From JAFLUQ01 sp964442035 (GTDB lineage Bacteria > Bacillota > Clostridia > UMGS1883): a stretch of 7,211 nucleotides of DNA. Below are positions 1 through 5,507 of this stretch, in pieces (position 1 is the first letter of the stretch; every line of letters begins with the position of its first letter). The notes under the pieces were generated by a model that ran no database searches, had not been told where the DNA came from, and saw only the letters and a program-made list of their open reading frames with translations. The stretch spans positions 1 through 7,211 of the forward strand of contig CAYTWZ010000090.1 in assembly GCA_964442035.1 (NCBI GenBank), in the 5' to 3' direction. The position numbers and the translations under genes are program-made.

Positions 1-52
1 CTATGACCCTCTGCTTGTAAGGCAGATGCTCTCCCAGCTGAGCTAAACTCCC
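1..52 (-). tRNA. tRNA-Val (UAC anticodon), 5' part only, cut by the window edge
   Basis: Read on the minus strand, the first 52 bases of a tRNA are present: 7-base acceptor arm GGGAGTT, TA, D-stem GCTC/GAGC with loop AGCTGGGA, anticodon stem TCTGC/GCAGA, loop CTTACAA, variable loop GGGTC and the first four bases of the T stem (ATAG). The anticodon TAC (window bases 17-19) reads valine GUA and, by wobble, other GUN codons. The T loop and the 3' acceptor strand lie beyond base 1, so the gene is incomplete here. Arm lengths fit a normal class I tRNA exactly. More tRNA genes may follow to the left, but that cannot be seen. Confidence 0.95.
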
Positions 53-73
53 ACACGTCTTACGACATGTTGT

Positions 74-102
74 ATTATAGCAAACTTTTTTTCCTTTGTC
101 AA
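74..102 (-). promoter_or_regulatory. Perfect-consensus promoter of the tRNA-Val gene
   Basis: On the minus strand there is TTGACA (97-102), a 17-base spacer (80-96) and TATAAT (74-79). A TG sits one base before the -10 box (extended -10). All twelve hexamer bases match the sigma-A consensus at ideal spacing. Transcription should start near base 66-68, giving a leader of about 15 bases before the tRNA 5' end at 52. Confidence 0.93.
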
Positions 103-132
103 TACTTTTTTTTAATTTTTTTAAATTTTTTG
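103..132 (-). promoter_or_regulatory. A-tract UP-like element upstream of the tRNA promoter
   Basis: Directly upstream of the tRNA -35 box the minus strand is almost only A and T, with A-runs of 6 to 8 bases separated by short T stretches. Phased A-tracts at this place are the usual UP element bound by the C-terminal domain of the RNA polymerase alpha subunit at rRNA and tRNA promoters. The role is inferred from position and composition. Confidence 0.6.
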
Positions 133-141
133 TTGCCTCCA

Positions 142-170
142 TTGACAACCGGAGTTAGTTGTGCTAAAAT
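142..170 (+). promoter_or_regulatory. Strong promoter for the 249-686 gene
   Basis: TTGACA (142-147), a 17-base spacer and TAAAAT (165-170), with TG at 162-163 forming an extended -10. The expected transcription start is near base 177, giving a leader of about 72 bases that holds both copies of the 26-base repeat. It is divergent from the tRNA-Val promoter, with 39 bases between the two -35 boxes. Confidence 0.88.
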
Positions 171-180
171 AAAATTGTAC

Positions 181-206
181 AGGGGATGGCACCCATAACA
201 AAAAAC
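181..206 (+). repeat. Upstream copy of a duplicated translation start region
   Basis: This 26-base stretch matches 235-260 at 23 of 26 positions. It contains the AGGGGA Shine-Dalgarno core, the spacer CACCC and the ACAAAAAAC that encodes the start of the protein, but the start ATG is ATA here. One of the other two differences creates an ATG at 186-188 that the downstream copy lacks. It lies at the very 5' end of the predicted mRNA. Confidence 0.85.
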
Positions 207-236
207 AGTGTACAAAACAGAATATCTAAAGGATAG
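186..236 (+). other. Possible 16-codon leader ORF ending on the Shine-Dalgarno of the next gene
   Basis: ATG at 186-188 opens a frame reading MAPITKNSVQNRISKG that stops with TAG at 234-236. That stop overlaps the AGGGGAGG (235-242) of the following gene. The peptide shares TKN with the start of the main protein because of the repeat. The ATG lies only about 9 bases from the predicted transcript end and has no well-placed Shine-Dalgarno, so translation is doubtful. It may be only a remnant of the duplication. Confidence 0.2.
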
Positions 237-260
237 GGGAGGACACCCATGACAAAAAAC
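235..260 (+). repeat. Downstream, functional copy of the duplicated start region
   Basis: This is the partner of 181-206, offset by 54 bases. It holds the AGGGGAGG Shine-Dalgarno, a 6-base spacer, the ATG at 249-251 and the first four codons (MTKN). Sequence outside the 26 bases does not match between the copies, so only the initiation region was copied, or kept. Confidence 0.85.
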
Positions 261-686
261 GTTGAGATCCTTGATGAAAACGGAAAGCTGATAGGCACTA
301 CCTACCAAAAAAGGGCAAAGGGAATGCTGAAAAGCGGACGGGCCGAAGCAGTGGAGGGCGGCGCGATCCGCCTACTGCCCAAGGCCGTCCCGAAGAGTGA
401 AATAGCAATCGAAAGGACGGAAGAAATAATGAATAATAAGGTTGATATAAATGATATCCTTAACAGCATCGATGCTCTCCTTGAGGATAAGGCTCACATT
501 GCAAAGGCTTACGAGACCATTGAAAAGGCCGATCAGCCATGGAAGGCTGAAAACGCAATGAATGTGGCTGTAAGCCGTGAGCAGACCATCCGTCAGGCAT
601 TAAGCTTTTATTCTGACATATATGACAGCGTGAAGCCGGCCGATGACGAAGCAGACGAAGCAGACGATGAAGAAGCAGAAGAATAA
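249..686 (+). CDS. Small protein with N-terminal RRXRR/PLMP-like domain, helical module and acidic tail; function unknown
   Basis: 145 residues, no signal peptide or membrane segment. The ATG start is set by AGGGGAGG six bases upstream. Three parts are visible. (1) Residues 5-42 read as VxILDxNGKLIG, then KRAKGMLKSGRA, then AIRLL. This pattern resembles the RRXRR (PLMP) domain at the N-terminus of IscB-like and HNH proteins, where a short beta start (V-[LI]-D) precedes a basic RA-x-x-LLK-x-G-[KR]-A stretch and a final I-[RQ]-L. (2) Residues 62-128 look mostly helical, ending in FYSDIYDSVKP. (3) Residues 131-145 are nearly all D, E and A, encoded by GACGAAGCA repeats. There is no HNH or RuvC part, so it is not a nuclease as seen. 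From memory, similar stand-alone KRAKGLVKKGRA proteins occur as uncharacterised proteins in Clostridia. The single gene has its own strong promoter and terminator, so it may be highly expressed. The basic front suggests nucleic-acid binding, which is inference. An in-frame ATG at 429 could start the second module alone. Confidence 0.85.
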   Translation: MTKNVEILDENGKLIGTTYQKRAKGMLKSGRAEAVEGGAIRLLPKAVPKSEIAIERTEEIMNNKVDINDILNSIDALLEDKAHIAKAYETIEKADQPWKAENAMNVAVSREQTIRQALSFYSDIYDSVKPADDEADEADDEEAEE

Positions 687-689
687 AAT

Positions 690-720
690 AAACTGCGGAC
701 AAGTGCCTTGTCTCAGTTTT
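690..720 (+). terminator. Rho-independent terminator of the 249-686 gene
   Basis: Starting a few bases after the TAA stop, AACTG (691-695) pairs with CAGTT (714-718) and GACAAG (698-703) pairs with CTTGTC (707-712). There is a small internal loop between the two stems and a TGC tip. A short T run (717-720) follows, then AAAATTT. The stem is interrupted, so it may be a moderate terminator backed up by the next hairpin. Confidence 0.75.
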
Positions 721-752
721 AAAATTTGTAAATCAGGCTTCTTTCAGTAAGC

Positions 753-793
753 TCACAAAATCCGAGGCGTTGAGCCTCGGATTTTGTGATTTT
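753..793. terminator. Bidirectional terminator between converging genes (16-bp perfect stem)
   Basis: TCACAAAATCCGAGGC (753-768) is perfectly complementary to 774-789 with a GTTGA loop. On the plus strand TTTTCTCTT follows. On the minus strand the stem starts eight bases after the feoB stop codon, and its 3' arm contains an ATTTTGTG tract after the GC-rich core. It can therefore end both the 249-686 transcript and feoB, though the plus-strand T run is the better one. Confidence 0.85.
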
Positions 794-796
794 CTC

Positions 797-2854
797 TTAA
801 AAAACACATACCAGAGCTTTCATAACGAGGTTTGCTAATATGCACAGCAATATCCCCGCTATGGTAGGTATCAGTATACTCCACATCGTCCATTTAAGGC
901 TTTTGCTTTCCCTATAAATTGTCAGGCAGGTGGTAGAGCAGGGAAAATGGCAGACAGTGAATATTACAAAGCACACTGCCGTCATCCAGTTCCAGCCGTT
1001 GGCGGAAAGTACGCCCCTGAGTTGGGCAAGGCTTTCGTACTCAGCCAGTGAGGATGCGGAGCTGTAGCCCATCAGCGCCAGCGGGAGTACGATCTCGTTA
1101 GCCGGAAAACCAAGGACAAACCCAAGCAGTATCATTCCGTCAAGCCCCATTATCCGTCCTAAGGGGTCAAGGAAGTCTCCGATCACACCTAACAGCGTCT
1201 GACTCCCGACGGGAATATTGGCGAGACACCATATTACCAGCCCGGCCGGGGCGGCTACGGCCACTGCGCGGCCAAGCACATATATAGTGCGGTCAAAAAT
1301 TGAGCGCACGATTATCTTGCCCACCTGAGGCCGCCTGTAGGGGGGAAGCTCAAGGGCGAAGGATGAGGAATATCCCCTTAGAAGCGTCCTGTTGAGTATG
1401 GCGCACACTGCCAGCATGATCCCCAGACCTCCTACAATAAACAGGGTGAGCAGTGCGGCCTTTTCCACCCCGGCAAGGGCTCCATGTCCGGCCAAGAATA
1501 TTGAGGTTACCGCTATTAGCGAGGGCAAACGACCGTTACAGGGGACAAATACATTTGTCAGCATAGCCATAAGCTTTTCACGGGGGGAGTCTATTATCCG
1601 GCAGCCTGTTACGCCCACGGCGTTGCATCCAAAACCCATACAGGTGGTAAGGGCCTGCTTGCCGCAGGCTCCGCAGCGGCGAAAGCACCCGTCAAGGTTG
1701 AAGGCTATCCTCGGCAGATACCCAAAGTCCTCAAGAAGGGTGAACAATGGGAAAAATATGGCCATTGGCGGCAGCATTACCGCTACTACCCAGCCCAATA
1801 CACGGAGCATTCCGTTTGTCAGCATATCCCTGAGCAGCTGCGGACAGCCTATGCCGGTCAGATAATCAAAGACAAAAGTCTCAAACCTTGTGAACATTAC
1901 GCTTAAGGCGGCGGAGGGGTAATTTGCCCCAATTGCTGTAAGCCACAATATCCCCAGCAGCGCGGCAAGCATTATAGGTGCGGCAAAGACTTTGCCGGTA
2001 AAAATTTTGTCAAGCTTTCGGTCAAAATCAAAGCTGCCCCGGGTCTTGATCACCTTTGACGCAATTTCTTCCGCCAATGCGATCTTGCGGCGGGCAGCCC
2101 GGCTTCGCAGGTCTTCGGGGGAAATACCGTTTTTCCTCAAAAGCCCGCGGGCTTTTTTCAGGGCAAAGGACACAGAGTCAAAGGCCGTTATGCTATAACC
2201 TAAGCAGGCGTACAGGCTTTCCAGCAGACCGATGTCGTTTTCCAAAAGCTTCATTGCTATCCATCGGGAATTGAGCCCGCGACACAGCTTATCGGAAATG
2301 CCTTCCTCAACTATGCCTATGGCTTCCTCCATGATCGCATCATACTTTACGGCAATGGGGACTGAGTCAAAGGGCTCTGTGGAGGCGGACTTTAAAAGCT
2401 CTATGCCATCACCGTTTCTTGCGGACATGGGTATTACCTTCACTCCAAGGAGCTTTTCAAGGGCATAGGTATCCACGGTTATCTTTTTCTTTTTCGCTTC
2501 GTCCATAAGGTTGAGACAGATTATCACCTTGCCGGTGATCTCAAGGGTCTGAATTACAAGTATCAGATTGCGCTCAAGACAGGTGGCATCGCAGATTATT
2601 ACTATCCCGTCCGTACCGCTGAAGCATATGTAGTCACGGGCGGCACGCTCGTCAGCGGAGTCCGCTGTAAGGCTGTAGGTGCCGGGCAGATCTACTACGC
2701 GTATTTTTTCTCCGTCGAAGGTGAAATCCCCCTCTGCCAGTTCCACGGTTTTTCCGGCCCAGTTTCCGGTGTGCTGCCTGGCACCGGTCAGGGCGTTGAA
2801 TACAGTGGATTTACCTACGTTGGGGTTTCCGGCCAGAGCAAGAGTTATACTCAC
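797..2854 (-). CDS. feoB: FeoB ferrous iron transport protein
   Basis: Inner-membrane GTP-dependent Fe(II) uptake protein, 685 residues, within the family range. The cytosolic G domain shows the P-loop GNPNVGKS (9-16), switch I with T36 in WAGKTVE, DLPG (55-58), NLMD (115-118) and SARNG (144-148). A helical spacer to about residue 280 precedes the membrane part. The membrane part has LPP and FPLFTLLEDFGYLPR (about 361-382), the Cys-rich stretch with C394, C397, C405, C410 and C418 around GFGCN, then PCNGRLP (438-444) and GFPANEIVLP (582-591), and a last membrane helix near 657-675. The reading frame is open to 2941, but GTG at 2854 is the likely start. The minus strand has GGGAGAGTGAT four bases before it, the protein then begins VSITLALAGNPN as in the family, and the promoter lies just upstream. 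No feoA or feoC adjoins. Divergent from the Nudix gene. Iron control is expected for the family, but no clear Fur box was seen. Confidence 0.96.
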   Translation of the reverse strand: MSITLALAGNPNVGKSTVFNALTGARQHTGNWAGKTVELAEGDFTFDGEKIRVVDLPGTYSLTADSADERAARDYICFSGTDGIVIICDATCLERNLILVIQTLEITGKVIICLNLMDEAKKKKITVDTYALEKLLGVKVIPMSARNGDGIELLKSASTEPFDSVPIAVKYDAIMEEAIGIVEEGISDKLCRGLNSRWIAMKLLENDIGLLESLYACLGYSITAFDSVSFALKKARGLLRKNGISPEDLRSRAARRKIALAEEIASKVIKTRGSFDFDRKLDKIFTGKVFAAPIMLAALLGILWLTAIGANYPSAALSVMFTRFETFVFDYLTGIGCPQLLRDMLTNGMLRVLGWVVAVMLPPMAIFFPLFTLLEDFGYLPRIAFNLDGCFRRCGACGKQALTTCMGFGCNAVGVTGCRIIDSPREKLMAMLTNVFVPCNGRLPSLIAVTSIFLAGHGALAGVEKAALLTLFIVGGLGIMLAVCAILNRTLLRGYSSSFALELPPYRRPQVGKIIVRSIFDRTIYVLGRAVAVAAPAGLVIWCLANIPVGSQTLLGVIGDFLDPLGRIMGLDGMILLGFVLGFPANEIVLPLALMGYSSASSLAEYESLAQLRGVLSANGWNWMTAVCFVIFTVCHFPCSTTCLTIYRESKSLKWTMWSILIPTIAGILLCILANLVMKALVCVF

Positions 2855-2861
2855 AAAAATC

Positions 2862-2897
2862 ACTCTCCCAGCCGTATAATATGCTGTGGGGGAGAGT
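2862..2897. repeat. 8-bp inverted repeat flanking the divergent promoter core
   Basis: ACTCTCCC (2862-2869) and its exact complement GGGAGAGT (2890-2897) are separated by 20 bases holding the shared AT box. The left arm, read on the minus strand, is also the feoB Shine-Dalgarno. So the symmetry may be an operator, or simply two purine-rich ribosome-binding-like sequences facing apart. Confidence 0.45.
2875..2880 (+). promoter_or_regulatory. -10 box (TATAAT) for the Nudix gene
   Basis: A perfect TATAAT lies 42 bases before the Nudix start codon, but the matching -35 position (about 2852-2857, CACAAA) is poor. Transcription from it would need an activator or would be weak. The same bases overlap the feoB -10 box on the other strand. 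Confidence 0.4.
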
Positions 2898-2905
2898 ATT
2901 GTTAA
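2876..2905 (-). promoter_or_regulatory. Promoter of feoB
   Basis: On the minus strand there is TTAACA (2900-2905), an 18-base spacer and TATTAT (2876-2881). The start of transcription is expected near 2869, giving a leader of only about 15 bases that begins at the Shine-Dalgarno. There is therefore no room for a riboswitch; any control must act at the DNA level. Confidence 0.6.
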
Positions 2906-2921
2906 AGGAGATTTGGACAGT

Positions 2922-3548
2922 ATGAGCAGAATAAAAGGCATAAAAAAGCAGACTCAAAACAGTTTTTTGAATTTATATGAATTGGAAACAGTTCGACGTA
3001 ACGGCAAGACAGCCCCTTATTATGTGGCGTCAAGAGCCGAAACCGAAGATAAGCTTAAAGCACGCAGCCCCTTTGGCGGCCCAGACGGAGTTATCATTTA
3101 CGGTATATACGGCGAAAAAAAGGATCGGGTGGTGCTGGTGCGCCAGTTCCGCTATGCAATCAACGGCTATATATACGAATTCCCCGCCGGACTGGTCGAG
3201 AACGGAGAGAATGCGGGGGAGGCCGCGTCTCGGGAAATGTTTGAGGAAACAGGGCTGACATTTGCGCCCAGAAAGACCGCCGAAGCTTATGGTAAGCCGT
3301 TTTACACCACTGTGGGTATGACGGACGAGTGTTGCGCCACAGTTTACGGATACTGTACCGGCACTCCCACCGGTGACTATCAGGAGGAGTCCGAGGACAT
3401 ACAGGTGGTGCTGGCTGACCGAGAGGAGTGCAAGCGCATCCTCCGTGAGGAAAATGTGGCAATTATGTGCGCATATATGCTTATGCATTTTATTCACTGC
3501 GGGGAAGAGGATCCGTTGAATTTTCTTGATGACATCAGAAGAGCATAA
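2922..3548 (+). CDS. Nudix hydrolase, ADP-ribose pyrophosphatase type
   Basis: Cytosolic hydrolase of 208 residues. The full Nudix box G-x5-E-x7-R-E-x-x-E-E-x-G-L is present at residues 90-112 (GLVENGE through REMFEETGL), giving the Mg-binding Glu residues. Just before it, VVLVRQFRYAINGYIYEFPAGL is the usual lead-in of ADP-ribose pyrophosphatases (NudF/YqkG group), which split ADP-ribose to AMP and ribose 5-phosphate. The exact substrate is inferred; other nucleoside diphosphate sugars are possible. The ATG at 2922 is chosen because AAAGGAG (2904-2910) lies 11 bases upstream; the frame is open further to a GTG at 2886 that has no Shine-Dalgarno. Divergent from feoB. The last 14 bases overlap the 3' end of the convergent carboxypeptidase gene, and no terminator is seen between them. 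Confidence 0.93.
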   Translation: MSRIKGIKKQTQNSFLNLYELETVRRNGKTAPYYVASRAETEDKLKARSPFGGPDGVIIYGIYGEKKDRVVLVRQFRYAINGYIYEFPAGLVENGENAGEAASREMFEETGLTFAPRKTAEAYGKPFYTTVGMTDECCATVYGYCTGTPTGDYQEESEDIQVVLADREECKRILREENVAIMCAYMLMHFIHCGEEDPLNFLDDIRRA

Positions 3549-4662
3549 ATTTATTCATGAGTTCCGAAAAAAAGGAAAACACGCCCTTGCGATCCACATC
3601 ATCGGCAGTCATAAGGGGACAGCTGGCGATGATTTCACCATCAAGTTCGGCAGTGACCGTTCCGGCAGAGGAGCCCTTTTTTATCGGTGCGGCAAGGCCT
3701 CTGTCAATATGTGACGATATTTTTACTTGGTTGATCTTATCCTTTGGCACAAGGGCGGAGGCGTTTTGGGCTGCCACAAGGCGTACCTTGCTTTTGACGC
3801 CTTTTTTGACGGTGGCGGTGCAGACGATTTTGTCCTGCTCGCCCAATGTTACAACTCCGAAGCTGGCAAAGCCGTAATTTAACAATTCCCGTGCAGCGTT
3901 AAAACGGGTTTTTGAGTTTGGACTCCCCAACACTACGGCTATCAGATGCAGACCATCCCGTTTGGCAGTTGCGCTGATGCAACACAGGGCATTGTTTGTG
4001 GATCCGGTCTTAAGCCCCGTTGCCCCCTCGTAAAACCTGATAAGTTTGTTTGTGTTAGCAAGCTGGAAGGCTCCGCCCCGAAGGGAGTCCATCCATATAG
4101 TAGTGTACCGGAATATATCGGGATGCTTCATGAGCTCGCGGCTCATAATGGCTATATCACGTGCAGAGGAGTAGTGGCCATCTGCGTCAAGACCATTGCA
4201 GTTGACAAAATGTGTGTCGGTCAGCCCAAGCTCCTGCGCCCGGACATTCATCCGTTCCACAAAGGCTTCCACGTTGCCGGACAGATGTTCCGCCATGGCT
4301 ACGCAGGCATCGTTACCGGAGGCTACGGCTATGCCCTTAAGCAGATCATCTACACTCATCTGCTCATTTGTATCCAGAAAGATCGTACTTCCGCCCATGC
4401 TTTTGGCCCTCTCACTGGCGATGACAACAGTGTCATAGCTAATCTCACCCCGATCAATGGCTTCCATGATCAGCAGCATAGTCATTACCTTGGTGACGCT
4501 GGCGGGAGCGAGGCGTTCGTTGGAATTATTTTCGTACAACACCTGTCCGCTGTCAAAATCCATCAGAATCACTGACTTAGCATCGCAAACCGGTTCCGCA
4601 CGGCAGGGCATGACGGTCAGAATAACGGATAGAGCTATAATTAAAGAAGCTAATTTTTTCAA
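3535..4662 (-). CDS. D-alanyl-D-alanine carboxypeptidase, PBP5/DacF family (peptidase S11)
   Basis: Exported serine DD-carboxypeptidase, 375 residues, which removes the terminal D-Ala from peptidoglycan stem peptides and so limits cross-linking. Residues 1-22 form a signal peptide (KK, hydrophobic core, then PCRAEP). The three catalytic motifs are present: S55-VTK58, S115-G-N117 and K218-T-G220. A PBP5 C-terminal domain follows (about 275-355), and the end (361-375, FSFFSELMNKFMLF) looks like the amphipathic membrane anchor of this family. The length matches DacF-type enzymes. The start codon is TTG at 4662-4660 with AGGGGG eight bases upstream; the signal peptide fixes this start. That Shine-Dalgarno is buried in a perfect 16-bp hairpin, so translation or read-through from yebC may be controlled. 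It is the last gene of the minus-strand cluster, and its stop codon lies inside the end of the opposite Nudix gene. Whether it is the sporulation paralog (DacF/DacB) or the vegetative one cannot be told. Confidence 0.95.
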   Translation of the reverse strand: MKKLASLIIALSVILTVMPCRAEPVCDAKSVILMDFDSGQVLYENNSNERLAPASVTKVMTMLLIMEAIDRGEISYDTVVIASERAKSMGGSTIFLDTNEQMSVDDLLKGIAVASGNDACVAMAEHLSGNVEAFVERMNVRAQELGLTDTHFVNCNGLDADGHYSSARDIAIMSRELMKHPDIFRYTTIWMDSLRGGAFQLANTNKLIRFYEGATGLKTGSTNNALCCISATAKRDGLHLIAVVLGSPNSKTRFNAARELLNYGFASFGVVTLGEQDKIVCTATVKKGVKSKVRLVAAQNASALVPKDKINQVKISSHIDRGLAAPIKKGSSAGTVTAELDGEIIASCPLMTADDVDRKGVFSFFSELMNKFMLF

Positions 4663-4665
4663 AAT

Positions 4666-4705
4666 AATATCCCCCTTTGTACAGCGTATTACAAAGGGGG
4701 ATATT
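4666..4705 (-). promoter_or_regulatory. Perfect 16-bp hairpin covering the carboxypeptidase ribosome binding site
   Basis: AATATCCCCCTTTGTA (4666-4681) is the exact complement of 4690-4705, with an 8-base loop. In the minus-strand RNA the 3' arm contains AAAGGGGG, the Shine-Dalgarno of the TTG-started carboxypeptidase gene, and is followed by ATTTT. Folding would hide the ribosome binding site and may also terminate the transcript coming from yebC (stop 20 bases upstream of the stem). The palindrome is seen directly; its role as RNA switch, terminator or protein operator is inferred. Confidence 0.75.
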
Positions 4706-4724
4706 TAATGACTTGATTATTCAG

Positions 4725-5453
4725 TTACTCGTCCCAATTGTGGTAAACGTTTTGAACATCGTCATTGTCCTCGAGCATTTCAATAAGCTTATTGATGTTT
4801 TTTAAATCTTCCTCATCAGTGAGGGATACTGTGGTCTGTGGCACCATCTGAAGCTCCGCCTGAGCAAAAGTATAGCCTTTTCCCTCAAGAGCCTCACGTA
4901 CAGCGGAAAAAGAGTCCGGGTCAGTAAGTATTTCAAACACGTTGTCATCGGCATTAAAGTCCTCGGCCCCGCAGTCCAGTGCGTCCATCATTACCTGATC
5001 CTCGTCCAGTTCTTCCTCAGAGTTGTCGATTATGATAACGCCCTTCTGATCAAACATATAGCTTACACAGCCGTTTGTGCCAAGATTGCCGCCGTATTTA
5101 TCAAAATAGTGGCGCATATCACCAGCAGTACGGTTGCGGTTGTTTGTAAGGGTTTCTACGATCAGCGCAACGCCGCTTGGACCGTAGCCCTCATATGTGA
5201 TCTCATCGTAATCATCGCCGCCGCTTTCACCGGCTGCCTTAGCTATGCAACGATTAATATTGTCGTTTGGCATATTGTTGGCTCTTGCTTTGGCAATGGC
5301 GTCCTTAAGCTTGCCGTTTGTGTCTGGGTTGGGACCGCCCTGCTTAACTATAACAGCCAGCTCACGGCCTAATTTTGTGAATATCTTGGCTCTTTGGGCG
5401 TCTGATTTTTCTTTTTTGTTTTTGATATTATTCCACTTGGAATGTCCTGACAT
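4725..5453 (-). CDS. yebC: YebC/PmpR family (TACO1-like) regulatory or translation factor
   Basis: Cytosolic protein of 242 residues, normal length for the family. It begins MSGHSKWNNIKNKK, the family signature (usually AGHSKWxNIKxRK), and continues with KIFTKLGREL. The core YEGYGPSGVALIVETLTNNRNRTA is at 87-110 and the typical end DVQNVYHNWDE is present. Members were first described as DNA-binding transcriptional regulators; later work points to a ribosome-linked role in easing translation of difficult stretches such as polyproline. Which applies here cannot be told from sequence. ATG start with GAGGTG five bases upstream. It lies 54 bases after the coiled-coil gene and 62 bases before the carboxypeptidase gene. 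No convincing separate promoter or terminator was found in the 5' gap, so it probably belongs to the rsmD operon. Confidence 0.96.
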   Translation of the reverse strand: MSGHSKWNNIKNKKEKSDAQRAKIFTKLGRELAVIVKQGGPNPDTNGKLKDAIAKARANNMPNDNINRCIAKAAGESGGDDYDEITYEGYGPSGVALIVETLTNNRNRTAGDMRHYFDKYGGNLGTNGCVSYMFDQKGVIIIDNSEEELDEDQVMMDALDCGAEDFNADDNVFEILTDPDSFSAVREALEGKGYTFAQAELQMVPQTTVSLTDEEDLKNINKLIEMLEDNDDVQNVYHNWDE

Positions 5454-5507
5454 ATTTACACCTCTGATGAAAACTTAAAATCTATGATCACTCACAAAAA
5501 ACGCGGT

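Noticed and set aside
1392..1865. 157-codon open frame on the plus strand inside feoB
   Set aside because: Antisense to conserved FeoB membrane motifs, Ser/Arg/Pro-rich without family features, no ribosome site.
2850..2905. Fur box in the feoB promoter
   Set aside because: No sequence resembling the GATAATGATAATCATTATC consensus. The only symmetry is the GGGAGAGT repeat, which is not Fur-like.
2899..2925. Eight-codon TTG-started leader frame ahead of the Nudix gene, ending in ATGA overlap with its ATG
   Set aside because: The TTG is only preceded by a general purine tract and the transcript start is uncertain. The AAAGGAG for the main ATG is sufficient, so chance is the simpler reading.
2855..2941. 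N-terminal extension of FeoB upstream of GTG 2854 (29 residues, hydrophobic)
   Set aside because: The extension runs through the predicted feoB promoter. The GTG has a well-matched Shine-Dalgarno, and the family begins only a few residues before the P-loop.
3030..3497. 155-codon open frame on the minus strand inside the Nudix gene
   Set aside because: The plus strand has the complete Nudix box and a good ribosome site; the minus frame shows no domain.
3946..4575. 209-codon open frame on the plus strand opposite the carboxypeptidase gene
   Set aside because: The opposite strand carries all three catalytic motifs and a signal peptide. This frame has no ribosome site or recognisable domain.
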